Assembly (NCBI GenBank): GCA_900556645.1
Contig: USPJ01000005.1
Span: 1 to 16,592, forward strand
DNA length: 16,592 nucleotides
Direction of reading: 5' to 3'
Origin: an uncultured Lachnospiraceae bacterium
Lineage (GTDB): Bacteria; Bacillota_A; Clostridia; Lachnospirales; Lachnospiraceae
Shown: positions 1 to 6,927 of the stretch, in pieces
How positions within the stretch are numbered: the first letter of the stretch is position 1
Layout: each line of letters begins with the position of its first letter
The notes under the pieces: model-generated
Told to the model about the DNA's origin: nothing
Databases searched by the model: none
The model's input: the letters and a program-made list of their open reading frames with translations, nothing else
Made by a program: the position numbers and the translations under genes

Positions 1-99
1 CTGCTACGCTGCGTTTCACTCCCGTTAGCCAGAATGAAAAATTCACTTCGCATCTCGGCGCATTCTCATTTGGAAATAGTATAAACTGCAGCCCTCCTG
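1..99. other. Noncoding leader at the window edge
   Basis: No gene is supported here. The stretch is less GC-rich than the gene that follows. It carries short symmetric pieces: GAAT-gaaaa-ATTC at 32-44, and AGAATG (31-36) opposite CATTCT (61-66). It could be the tail of an intergenic repeat or the 3' region of a gene outside the window. A long antisense reading frame crosses it but looks like a shadow of the forward gene. Confidence 0.3.
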
Positions 100-128
100 T
101 TGCCTTTTGCCGCAAAATCTGCTATGAT
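100..128 (+). promoter_or_regulatory. Sigma70-type promoter of the nucleoside phosphorylase-purB unit
   Basis: TTGCCT at 100-105 and TATGAT at 123-128 are separated by exactly 17 bp, a good match to the housekeeping sigma factor pattern. Transcription would begin a few bases downstream, shortly before the Shine-Dalgarno sequence at 145-152. This places the -10 box inside any longer reading of the following gene and so supports the start at 160. Confidence 0.65.
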
Positions 129-159
129 AGAGGGCAAACGGCGGCAGGAGGGAATCACC

Positions 160-930
160 ATGCTTTTGACGGATTTTGATGCGTCGCGCCAAGCGGTCAT
201 CAACCCCGATATGCTCTTTTCGCCTGTGCCGGATTTGCCGGAGACGGCCGTCAGCTGCTTTTCGCACGTCACGTTCGAGCGGATGCTGGATATGGTGGCG
301 GATGTGCGCGTCCTTGCCGAACTCGGCGACGCGAACGCGAAATACCCCATTTACCGCGGTTTGTGGCAGGGGACACCGCTGACGTTTGCGCTGGCGATGG
401 TCGGCGCGCCGTCCTGCGTGGCGATGCTGGAAGAGCTGCACGCGCTGGGTGCGAAGCGGTTCGTCGTATTCGGCAACTGCGGCGTGCTGAATCAGCAGAT
501 TCGCGACTGCGGCATCATCATCCCGACCGCCGCCGTGCGCGACGAAGGCACGAGCTTCCACTACGCGCCGCCGTCGGACGAAATTCCGGCGAATCCGAAA
601 TACCGCGGGGCGTTCGAGGCGATTCTGCGCGAAACGGGCGTGGACTTCACCGAAGGCAAAGTGTGGACGACGGACGCCTTCTACCGCGAAACCCGCGGGA
701 AGGTGGCACTGCGCAAGGCACAGGGGTGCGTCTGCGTGGATATGGAGTGCTCGGCGCTGATGGCGCTGGCACAGTTCCGTGGAATCGACGTGTTCGAGTT
801 TTTCTACGCGGGCGATAACCTTGACCGCGAGCAGTGGGATCCACGCAGCCTGTCCACCCACGCCAAGCTGGATGAAAAAGACCGTGCGGCGTATCTGGCG
901 CTGGAATTGGCGCGGAAAATCACCCTTTGA
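160..930 (+). CDS. Nucleoside phosphorylase (PNP/UDP family)
   Basis: The 256-residue protein belongs to the purine/uridine phosphorylase superfamily, cytoplasmic enzymes that split nucleosides with phosphate to a free base and ribose-1-phosphate. Visible family features are a glycine-rich segment GNCGVL (105-110), the ARDEGTS motif (125-131), TDAFYRET (171-178) and VDMECSAL (193-200), where the Met-Glu pair normally contacts the ribose. The TDAFYRET and MEC pattern resembles uridine-phosphorylase-like members, but substrate preference cannot be read from sequence. The reading frame extends upstream to 100, but the start at 160 is chosen because GGCAGGAGGGA sits just before it and the promoter -10 box lies at 123-128. 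purB follows after 22 bp, so this is probably a purine salvage/synthesis operon. Codon use is strongly G/C-ending. Confidence 0.85.
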   Translation: MLLTDFDASRQAVINPDMLFSPVPDLPETAVSCFSHVTFERMLDMVADVRVLAELGDANAKYPIYRGLWQGTPLTFALAMVGAPSCVAMLEELHALGAKRFVVFGNCGVLNQQIRDCGIIIPTAAVRDEGTSFHYAPPSDEIPANPKYRGAFEAILRETGVDFTEGKVWTTDAFYRETRGKVALRKAQGCVCVDMECSALMALAQFRGIDVFEFFYAGDNLDREQWDPRSLSTHAKLDEKDRAAYLALELARKITL

Positions 931-952
931 AATGAAATCGGAGGAAAGCATT

Positions 953-2386
953 ATGCCTCATGACAGCTATATCAGCCCATTTTCGACCCGCTATGCCAGC
1001 AAGGAGATGCAGTTCATCTTCTCTGAGGACAACAAGTTCCGCACCTGGCGGAAGCTGTGGATTGCGCTGGCGAAGGCGGAAAAGAAGCAGGGGCTGGACA
1101 TCACTGACGAGCAGATTGCCGAGCTGGAAGCCCACGCGGACGACATCAACTACGACGATGCGCAGCGCCGCGAGAAGGAGTGCCGCCACGACGTGATGAG
1201 CCACGTCTACGCTTACGGTCTGCAGTGCCCGAAGGCGGCGGGCATCATCCATCTGGGCGCGACGTCCTGCTATGTGGGCGACAACACCGATGTGATTATC
1301 ATGCGCGAGGGCTTGCAGGTCGTGCGCCGCAAGCTGCTCAACGTGATGAACCTGCTGGCGAATTTCGCGGATAAGTACAAGAACATGCCCGCGCTGGCGT
1401 ATACGCATCTGCAGCCTGCCCAATTGACGACGGTCGGCAAGCGCGCGACGCTGTGGCTGAATGAATTGTACATGGACTATTGCGAGCTGGAACATCGCCT
1501 GTCCTCCCTGGCGCTGCTGGGCAGCAAGGGCACGACGGGCACACAGGCATCCTTCATGGAGCTGTTTGGCGGCGACAGCGCGAAAATCAAGGCGGTCGAG
1601 CAGGATATTGCCGCGTCGATGGGCTTTGACAAGGTGGTGCCGGTGTCCGGGCAGACGTACTCCCGCAAGATGGACTATCAGGTGGTTTCCGTGCTGAGCG
1701 GCATTGCGCAGTCCGCGAGCAAGTTTGCCTATGACCTGCGCCTGCTGGCAAATTTCAAGGAGATGGAGGAGCCGTTCGAGAAGAGCCAAATCGGCTCGTC
1801 CGCCATGCCCTACAAGCGCAACCCCATGCGCTGTGAGCGCATCAACGCCTTGGCGCGCTACGTCTGCGTCGATACGCTGAACACCGCAATGACGTCCTCC
1901 CTGCAATTCTTCGAGCGCACGCTGGATGACTCCGCGAACAAGCGCATTGCCGTCGCGGAGGCGTTCCTCGGTGTGGATGCTATCCTGAACATCATGATGA
2001 ACGTCTGTGATGGGCTGGTGGTGTACGACAAGGTGGTGCGCGCGCGCGTGATGAACGAGCTGCCGTTTATGGCGACGGAAAACATCATGATGGACGCGGT
2101 GAAGAAGGGCGGCAATCGTCAGGAGCTGCATGAGAAGCTGCGCGTGCATTCGCAGGCGGCGGCGCGCGTGGTCAAGGAAGAGGGCGGCAAGAACGACCTC
2201 ATCGACCGTATCTGCGCTGACCCGGCGTTCATGATTACCCGCGAGGAAGTGGAAGCGATTCTGCGTCCGGAGCAGTTCACGGGCCGAAGCTGCGAGCAGG
2301 TGGAAGAGTACCTGCGCGACGTGATTCGTCCGCTGCTGGCGGAAAATGCAGATTTGCTGGGCGAAAAGCAGGAATTGAGCGTCTGA
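953..2386 (+). CDS. purB: Adenylosuccinate lyase
   Basis: The 477-residue protein is a fumarase/aspartase superfamily lyase that removes fumarate from SAICAR and from adenylosuccinate in purine nucleotide synthesis; the active form is a cytoplasmic homotetramer. The superfamily signature GSSAMPYKRNP lies at residues 281-291, with the mobile catalytic loop serine within it. THLQPAQ at 151-157 holds the conserved histidine (152), and TSCYVGDNTD near residue 100 is another active-site block. Length is normal for the long purB form. The start at 953 follows GGAGGA (940-945). The frame is open upstream to 779, but that would overlap the phosphorylase and lacks a better ribosome site. The gene sits between a nucleoside phosphorylase and a tautomerase. 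Base composition is high in GC with almost only G/C-ending codons. Confidence 0.96.
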   Translation: MPHDSYISPFSTRYASKEMQFIFSEDNKFRTWRKLWIALAKAEKKQGLDITDEQIAELEAHADDINYDDAQRREKECRHDVMSHVYAYGLQCPKAAGIIHLGATSCYVGDNTDVIIMREGLQVVRRKLLNVMNLLANFADKYKNMPALAYTHLQPAQLTTVGKRATLWLNELYMDYCELEHRLSSLALLGSKGTTGTQASFMELFGGDSAKIKAVEQDIAASMGFDKVVPVSGQTYSRKMDYQVVSVLSGIAQSASKFAYDLRLLANFKEMEEPFEKSQIGSSAMPYKRNPMRCERINALARYVCVDTLNTAMTSSLQFFERTLDDSANKRIAVAEAFLGVDAILNIMMNVCDGLVVYDKVVRARVMNELPFMATENIMMDAVKKGGNRQELHEKLRVHSQAAARVVKEEGGKNDLIDRICADPAFMITREEVEAILRPEQFTGRSCEQVEEYLRDVIRPLLAENADLLGEKQELSV

Positions 2387-2463
2387 ACATCGAATATTTC
2401 ATCCGAAGCCCTGCTTGCGGGGCGGAAACGGCGATAACGCCGATATGAATGAAAGGAACTGTT

Positions 2464-2808
2464 ATGCCTTACATAGAAACGACCTCCAACGTGTCCATTC
2501 CCGGACGAAAAGAGCAGGTCATCAAGGATCGCATGGGCGATGCCATTGAGAAAATCCCCGGCAAGACGGAAAGCTGGCTGATGCTGTCCTTCCGCGACAA
2601 TGCCGCAATGTATTTCAAGGGCACGGACGCCCCCTGCGCCATCTGCCAAGTGAAGCTCTTCGGCGGATCTGCGACGGAGGAGGATTACGCCGCGCTGACC
2701 GAGGCGCTGACGGACATCCTGCGCGAAGAACTGGACATTGACAGCGACCGCATCTATGTGACGTATGAAGAAATCGGCTTCTGGGGCTGGAACGGCGGCA
2801 ATCTGTAA
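2464..2808 (+). CDS. MIF/phenylpyruvate tautomerase-like protein
   Basis: The protein has 114 residues, the normal length for the macrophage migration inhibitory factor family of trimeric tautomerases. It begins Met-Pro, so removal of the initiator Met would expose the N-terminal proline that is the catalytic base in this family. Other family features are the central IPGKTESWLML segment (31-41, with Lys34 near the position of the active-site lysine) and the C-terminal WGWNGGNL. The start at 2464 is chosen over the in-frame ATG at 2449 because of the Met-Pro end and the GAAAGGA at 2451-2457. Bacterial MIF-like proteins have been shown to act on keto-enol substrates in vitro; the physiological substrate here is unknown. 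A strong terminator follows 36 bp after the stop codon. Confidence 0.82.
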   Translation: MPYIETTSNVSIPGRKEQVIKDRMGDAIEKIPGKTESWLMLSFRDNAAMYFKGTDAPCAICQVKLFGGSATEEDYAALTEALTDILREELDIDSDRIYVTYEEIGFWGWNGGNL

Positions 2809-2844
2809 TCATTTTCGCCTTGAAGAGGGCACGGTAATTTGGGG

Positions 2845-2896
2845 AAAGGGGAAAGTATGCCGTCAAAACGGCTGCGTTTCCCTTTTTCATTTTTTT
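2845..2896 (+). terminator. Rho-independent terminator after the tautomerase gene
   Basis: The outer stem is AAAGGGGAAA (2845-2854) against TTTCCCTTTT (2877-2886, including one G-T pair). An inner stem pairs GCCGT (2859-2863) with ACGGC (2868-2872). Two T-rich runs follow directly, at 2883-2887 and 2890-2896. It closes the phosphorylase-purB-tautomerase unit. Confidence 0.75.
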
Positions 2897-3005
2897 GGCT
2901 TTTCACGGAAAGTTGGGGAAACAAACAAGGGCTTAGGCAAAGCCCCTCAAATGCCGCACGCGGAAGAAGCATGAAAGTGCGACCAACCCAATCGCGAAAA
3001 GGGGT

Positions 3006-3073
3006 CAAGGGGCAATTGCCCCTTGCAGGGTCAAGGGACAGCGTCCCTTGTGGGGTTTGGGGCAACGCCCCAA
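3006..3073. repeat. Three consecutive short hairpins with related arms
   Basis: Unit 1 is a perfect 20-bp palindrome, CAAGGGGCAATTGCCCCTTG (3006-3025). Unit 2 pairs CAAGGGAC (3032-3039) with GTCCCTTG (3043-3050). Unit 3 pairs TTGGGGC (3057-3063) with GCCCCAA (3067-3073). Units 1 and 2 are each preceded by GGGT, and all three arms are variations on CAAGGG/TTGGGG. The units are spaced about 25 bp apart. There is no T-tract after them, so they are not ordinary terminators. Confidence 0.8.
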
Positions 3074-3149
3074 CTGTTCCGCGTCAGACCAATCCCAAGG
3101 AAGCCGCCAACAAAGGTGCAGGCAGCGAAGCGTCCCTGCCAGTAACTTT

Positions 3150-3167
3150 GCGCGTCTGCAGACGCGC
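3150..3167. repeat. Perfect 18-bp palindrome
   Basis: GCGCGTCTGCAGACGCGC is its own reverse complement over all 18 bases. It lies about 10 bases after a separate GGCAG/CTGCC stem-loop (3121-3140), near the right end of the candidate element. It could form a cruciform or hairpin, or bind a dimeric protein; nothing in the sequence decides between these. Confidence 0.7.
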
Positions 3168-3276
3168 CCTCAAGCTGCTCTTCCCCAAAGATTCCGTGAA
3201 GAACCATTTTTTTGCCGCCCATCGGGAAGAAAGTGGCTGCTTCATTCGTTATCTGCACTGTGGGGTGTTCTGAATG

Positions 3277-3295
3277 TTCACGGATGCTTCACGGA
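3277..3295. promoter_or_regulatory. Two phased TTCACGGA repeats upstream of the cdaA promoter
   Basis: TTCACGGA occurs at 3277-3284 and again at 3288-3295, 11 bp apart or about one helical turn, ending 17 bp before the -35 box. This spacing suits a dimeric DNA-binding protein. The same word also forms the tips of the nearby candidate element (2902 and, inverted, 3192-3200), so it may instead be left over from that repeat. Confidence 0.3.
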
Positions 3296-3312
3296 AAATT
3301 TGTGAAAAGGCA

Positions 3313-3341
3313 TTCATATTCGCGGCAATTTGTTGTATAAT
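3313..3341 (+). promoter_or_regulatory. Promoter of cdaA
   Basis: TTCATA (3313-3318; four of six consensus bases) and a perfect TATAAT (3336-3341) are separated by 17 bp. The cdaA start lies 53 bp after the -10 box. If the contig is chimeric, this promoter belongs to the GC-rich organism and not to the ybbR-glmM genes downstream. Confidence 0.6.
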
Positions 3342-3394
3342 GGAGAAGCAGAACGCATGAAATCATTCAAGATGCTAAAGGAGGCGGAGCTGGC

Positions 3395-4276
3395 GTGACA
3401 ACGTTCTTGCAGACGCTGGAGACCTTTTTCTGGAACGTGCTGAACCGCCCCGGTCTTTCCGATATTGCGGATATTCTCATCGTTGCCATTATTATCTATG
3501 AACTGCTGATGCTCACCCGCGACACGCGGGGCAGCGCTGTTTTGAAGGGGCTTGCCATGCTGCTGCTCATCGTCGGCATCAGCAACCTCTTCGGGCTGAC
3601 GGCACTGAACTGGCTGCTGATGAGCGTGGTGAACAACGGCGCGCTGGTGCTGGTCATCCTCTTTCAGCCGGAACTGCGCAAGGCATTGGAGCAGATTGGT
3701 CGCGGCGCGCGCATTGAAACGAAGCGGCGCGACACCGATAAAGATGAAGCGACGCGCATTATCGACGAAATCATCCGCTGCCTGCAGGATTTGAGCCGCC
3801 GCCATGTGGGGGCGCTGATTGTCTTTGAGCAGAAAACAGGCCTGCAGGACATCATCGAGAACGGCATCGGCATCGACGCGCGGATCACCTCCGGCCTGCT
3901 GGAAAACATCTTCGAGCCGAACACGCCCCTGCATGACGGAGCGATTATTGTGCGTGGGAACCGGGTGGTATCTGCCACCTGCTATCTTCCGTTATCCGAC
4001 AATCTGGAGCTCAGTAAAGAGCTGGGAACCAGACACCGGGCGGCGGTGGGAATCAGCGAGGTAAGTGATTCCCTGACCATTGTGGTATCGGAAGAAACCG
4101 GTCATGTCTCCATTGCCGAGGAAGGAATCCTGTATCGAAATGTAGATGCGGACTTTTTAAAGGATAAGTTAAATGACTTGCGTAATTATAAGACAGAGCC
4201 GGGCAAATTGAAAGATTGGAAAAGGAGGTTAAAAGATGCTAAACGGATTAAACAATCTAAAAAACCTTCTGACTGA
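3395..4276 (+). CDS. cdaA: Diadenylate cyclase CdaA (DacA), sequence-composition mosaic
   Basis: The 293-residue protein is a membrane-bound cyclase that joins two ATP into c-di-AMP, a messenger controlling potassium transport, turgor and wall homeostasis. Three membrane helices (about 22-41, 47-68, 70-90) precede QPELRKALEQIG (91-102) and the DAC (DisA_N) domain with DGA (181-183) and RHR (213-215), the two signature motifs of the active site. The start is GTG at 3395, 10 nt after AAAGGAGG (3377-3384). The reading frame is intact, but codon use changes within it. Up to about codon 180 it is GC-rich; from about codon 188 on, GTA, TTA (first at 3992), AGA (first at 4031) and GGA appear freely. 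DGA therefore lies at the edge of the left part and RHR in the right part. The mosaic is probably an assembly join; recombination is possible. The gene overlaps ybbR by 41 bp. Confidence 0.93.
   Translation: MTTFLQTLETFFWNVLNRPGLSDIADILIVAIIIYELLMLTRDTRGSAVLKGLAMLLLIVGISNLFGLTALNWLLMSVVNNGALVLVILFQPELRKALEQIGRGARIETKRRDTDKDEATRIIDEIIRCLQDLSRRHVGALIVFEQKTGLQDIIENGIGIDARITSGLLENIFEPNTPLHDGAIIVRGNRVVSATCYLPLSDNLELSKELGTRHRAAVGISEVSDSLTIVVSEETGHVSIAEEGILYRNVDADFLKDKLNDLRNYKTEPGKLKDWKRRLKDAKRIKQSKKPSD
3938..3995. other. Base-composition junction inside cdaA
   Basis: Upstream of this interval all genes prefer G/C-ending codons and avoid TTA and AGA. Downstream all genes use TTA, AGA, GGA and GTA freely. 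The interval runs from the GGA of the DGA motif to the first TTA leucine codon. It encodes one of the most conserved stretches of the cyclase, the kind of place where an assembler or homologous recombination could join two genomes. The exact breakpoint cannot be fixed by eye. Confidence 0.8.
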
Positions 4277-5507
4277 AAATATAGGGCTTAAATTACTGGC
4301 GGTAGTGTTTGCTGTGATTCTGTGGCTGGTGGTCGTGAATATAGATGACCCGGAAAAGACCATGACCTTTACCACCAATGTTACGGTGGAGAATGAGAAC
4401 GTCATTACGGACATGGGAAAGAGCTATGAGATTATCAATGACAGCAACACCACAACTTTTCGTGTCAGTGCAAAGCGTTCTGTGATTGAAAAATTAAACG
4501 GTTCGGATTTTAAAGCCGTTGCTAATATGGAAAATATCGAGATGCGGGATGACGGAACAGCCGTAGTGCCTTTGGATATTACCTGTCCGGGATATGGCAA
4601 TAAGGTAACCGTAGAGAGGAAGAATAAGAATCTGGAGGTTGCCATAGAAGATTTGAGAAGCAATCAGTTTAAGATTGTGGCAGAGACCAGCGGAACACCG
4701 CAGGAAGGCTGTGCGGTGGGAGAACTGACGGTTTCTCCGGATGTGTTGACGGTTTCGGGTCCAACCTCCGTTATCAGCAAGATTGCCAAGGTTACGGCAA
4801 CCATTGATGTGGAAGGAATGTTTTCGGATATTACAGACAAGGTGGTTCCGGTACTGTATGATGCCAACGGCAATATACTGGACACCTCCAAGGTAACCTT
4901 TGATGTGGATACCGTAAAGGTTACGGCAGAGATTCTGAGTGTGAAGGAAGTACCGATTAGCTGCGAGGTAAGCGGCAAACTGGATGATGGATATCAGCAG
5001 GTAAGCGTGGAGGTTGACCCGGAGAAAATTTCGCTGATGGGTACGGCAGAAACGCTGAATAATATTACCATGATTACCATACCGAAGGAAGCATTGGATA
5101 TTTCGGGAGCAAAGGAGACCCTGACCAAGGAAATAGACATCAGTACCTATTTGCCGAAGGGTGTGTCTTTGGTGGATAGTTCTCAGGCAAAAGTTAAGGT
5201 AAAGGTGGTAATTGAACAGACGGAGAGTAAGGCATTTAATATTCCGGTGGGAAATATAAAAGTGTTTAATTTATCTTCGGGTTACAGCATAGAATATCAG
5301 AGTGACACAATACCGGTAACCCTGATGGGATACACCTCGGATTTGGAAAAACTGAAGGCATCGGATATTACCGTATCCATTGATGCCGGCAATGTGGAAA
5401 CAGGAACCAACACCCTGCCACTGACACTGAATCTGGGAGGAGTATATGAATTGTACGGAGAACCGACGGTTACCATTAATGTGGTAAGTAAGAAAACTAC
5501 AGAATAA
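4236..5507 (+). CDS. ybbR: YbbR-domain protein CdaR, regulator of CdaA
   Basis: The 423-residue protein has a short cytoplasmic N-terminus, one membrane helix (about 16-34, IGLKLLAVVFAVILWLVVV) and a large extracytoplasmic part. The outside part reads as about four YbbR repeats (roughly 45-138, 145-231, 237-328, 334-417), each a beta-rich unit ending near a VTVE/VKVT/VKVV/VTIN-type strand. In Bacillus subtilis and Listeria, CdaR binds CdaA and modulates c-di-AMP production, and the genes are adjacent as here. The start at 4236 follows AAAGGAGG (about 4221-4228) and lies inside the end of cdaA, suggesting translational coupling. glmM begins 33 bp after the stop. Codon use is of the A/T-rich type throughout. 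Also called cdaR. Confidence 0.92.
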   Translation: MLNGLNNLKNLLTENIGLKLLAVVFAVILWLVVVNIDDPEKTMTFTTNVTVENENVITDMGKSYEIINDSNTTTFRVSAKRSVIEKLNGSDFKAVANMENIEMRDDGTAVVPLDITCPGYGNKVTVERKNKNLEVAIEDLRSNQFKIVAETSGTPQEGCAVGELTVSPDVLTVSGPTSVISKIAKVTATIDVEGMFSDITDKVVPVLYDANGNILDTSKVTFDVDTVKVTAEILSVKEVPISCEVSGKLDDGYQQVSVEVDPEKISLMGTAETLNNITMITIPKEALDISGAKETLTKEIDISTYLPKGVSLVDSSQAKVKVKVVIEQTESKAFNIPVGNIKVFNLSSGYSIEYQSDTIPVTLMGYTSDLEKLKASDITVSIDAGNVETGTNTLPLTLNLGGVYELYGEPTVTINVVSKKTTE

Positions 5508-5540
5508 TCAGTGAGAAGAAAAGCAGGAGGAAGATAACAT

Positions 5541-6890
5541 ATGGCAAGAATGTTTGGAACGGACGGAGTCCGCGGAGTGGCAGGTTCAGAATTGACAATA
5601 CAGCTTGCTACAAAGCTGGGTCAGGCGGGAGCATATGTCCTGACGAAGGAACAGAGCCATCAGCCGACGATTATCGTGGGCTGTGATACGAGAATTTCAG
5701 GCGGAATGTTGGCAAATGCCTTGATGGCGGGAATCTGTTCGGTGGGAGCCAATGCAGTATATGTGGGAGTTATGCCTACTCCGGCAGTTGCCTATTTGAC
5801 CAGAAAACACAAGGTGGATGCAGGAGTTGTGATTTCTGCGTCTCACAATCCCATGGAGTTTAACGGAATTAAATTTTTCAATGGAGAGGGCTATAAGCTG
5901 TCCGATGCATTGGAGGATGAAATAGAAGAATTGATTAACAACGATATGGAGGATGTGGTATTTCCTACCGGCTCCGGTGTGGGAAAGATTGATTATCGTT
6001 TTGATATCAGAGAAGAATATATTGAGTTTATGAAAAAAAGTGTGCCTATCGATTTGAAAGGCATGAAAATTGTAGTGGACTGTGCGGAAGGAGCCGCTTA
6101 TTATACCTCTGTAAAAACCCTGACGGATTTGGGGGCAGAGGTAGTTGCCCTGCATGTCAGCCCGGATGGAACCAATATCAATGCCAACTGCGGTTCCACC
6201 CATATGGAAGAGCTGCGGGCGAGGGTTGTCTATGAGAAGGCAGATGTAGGTCTGGCGTTTGACGGCGATGCGGACCGTATGCTGGCTGTGGATGAATTGG
6301 GCAATCTGGTGGACGGTGATAAGCTCATGGCAATCTGTGCCAATTATATGAAAGAGCGTGGAACCTTAAAACAGAATACAATTGTGGCAACGGTCATGAG
6401 CAATCTGGGACTGTTTCTGATGGGAGAAGAAAAAGGCATACATATTGAGAAGACCAAGGTGGGTGACCGCTATGTGCTTGAGAATATGCGAGAAAATGGT
6501 TATAATATTGGAGGCGAGCAATCCGGTCATATTATCTTTTTAGATGAGAATACAACCGGAGACGGTCTCTTAAGTGCGTTGCATCTGTTACAGGTTATGG
6601 TGGAGACTGGGGAAAGCCTTTCGGATTTGGCAGCTATTATGGAGGTGCTTCCACAGGCACTGGTAAATGCTAAAGTACCAAATCATAAAAAGGAGAATTT
6701 TGCAGATTACAGCGAAATTGCAGAGGCAATCGAAGAAGTGGAGAAAAAATTTGCAGGAGAGGGAAGAGTACTGATTCGTCCTTCGGGAACGGAACCTCTG
6801 GTCAGAGTTATGATTGAAGGAAAAGACCAGCAGCTAATTGAAGAAGAAGCGAAAAAGCTGGCAGAATTGATTACGAAGATAATGCTTTAG
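5541..6890 (+). CDS. glmM: Phosphoglucosamine mutase GlmM
   Basis: The 449-residue protein has the full family length. It converts glucosamine-6-phosphate to glucosamine-1-phosphate, the step feeding UDP-GlcNAc for peptidoglycan and other glycans. The N-terminal MFGTDGVRG is characteristic. The catalytic phosphoserine is Ser101 in ISASHNP (98-104), the magnesium-binding loop is DGDADR (241-246), and the C-terminal phosphate-binding loop is RPSGTEP (413-419). The start at 5541 follows AGGAGG (5525-5530). In Bacillus and Lactococcus, CdaA and GlmM proteins interact and GlmM inhibits the cyclase, which explains the conserved cdaA-cdaR-glmM order seen here. An HPr-like gene follows after 37 bp with no terminator between. 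Confidence 0.97.
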   Translation: MARMFGTDGVRGVAGSELTIQLATKLGQAGAYVLTKEQSHQPTIIVGCDTRISGGMLANALMAGICSVGANAVYVGVMPTPAVAYLTRKHKVDAGVVISASHNPMEFNGIKFFNGEGYKLSDALEDEIEELINNDMEDVVFPTGSGVGKIDYRFDIREEYIEFMKKSVPIDLKGMKIVVDCAEGAAYYTSVKTLTDLGAEVVALHVSPDGTNINANCGSTHMEELRARVVYEKADVGLAFDGDADRMLAVDELGNLVDGDKLMAICANYMKERGTLKQNTIVATVMSNLGLFLMGEEKGIHIEKTKVGDRYVLENMRENGYNIGGEQSGHIIFLDENTTGDGLLSALHLLQVMVETGESLSDLAAIMEVLPQALVNAKVPNHKKENFADYSEIAEAIEEVEKKFAGEGRVLIRPSGTEPLVRVMIEGKDQQLIEEEAKKLAELITKIML

Positions 6891-6927
6891 ACAGCAATGA
6901 TGTAGAAGAGGGATTAAGGAGAAGAAG

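Larger units (their letters stand above)
2898..3204. repeat. Candidate MITE-like noncoding element with inverted ends
   Basis: The ends are imperfect inverted repeats. The left end reads TTCACGGAA-AG-TTGGGGAA (2902-2920), and the reverse complement of the right end reads TTCACGGAA-TCT-TTGGGGAA (3181-3200). Four bases outside each end there is the same 10-mer CATTTTTTTG (2888-2897 and 3205-3214), like a target-site duplication, although it is T-rich and could match by chance. The inside holds no convincing gene but several hairpins: GGGCTT/AAGCCC (2929-2945), the three-hairpin array at 3006-3073, GGCAG/CTGCC (3121-3140) and a perfect palindrome at 3150-3167. The left copy of the 10-mer lies in the T-tract of the preceding terminator. 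Structured intergenic repeats are common in Oscillospiraceae genomes; identity with a named family was not checked. Confidence 0.45.

Noticed and set aside
100..159. 20-residue N-terminal extension of the nucleoside phosphorylase
   Set aside because: It would place the promoter -10 box inside the gene and has no ribosome site, whereas ATG 160 has a strong one.
43..951. 302-codon antisense reading frame opposite the nucleoside phosphorylase
   Set aside because: GC-rich coding DNA with G/C-ending codons often leaves the opposite strand open. The translation is rich in Arg and His, with no recognisable domain, while the forward frame has clear family motifs.
920..2149. 409-codon antisense reading frame opposite purB
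   Set aside because: Same cause. The translation is a low-complexity His/Leu/Arg/Val mixture, and the forward strand is unmistakably adenylosuccinate lyase.
2429..2442. Hairpin CGGCG-ataa-CGCCG between purB and the tautomerase gene as a terminator
   Set aside because: It has only a 5-bp stem and no T-tract follows. It may slightly affect translation or mRNA stability but does not look like a terminator.
3006..3167. CRISPR-like repeat array
   Set aside because: The units are hairpins with differing sequence and only about 25-bp period, without identical repeats or spacers, and no cas genes are present.
2839..3273. 144-codon forward reading frame in the intergenic region
   Set aside because: It runs through the terminator hairpin, the palindromes and the repeat array. 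Its translation is irregular and has no family features.
3395..4276. cdaA as a frameshifted or broken gene because of the composition change
   Set aside because: The reading frame is intact, with all three helices and both catalytic motifs present. Only the base composition and codon use change.
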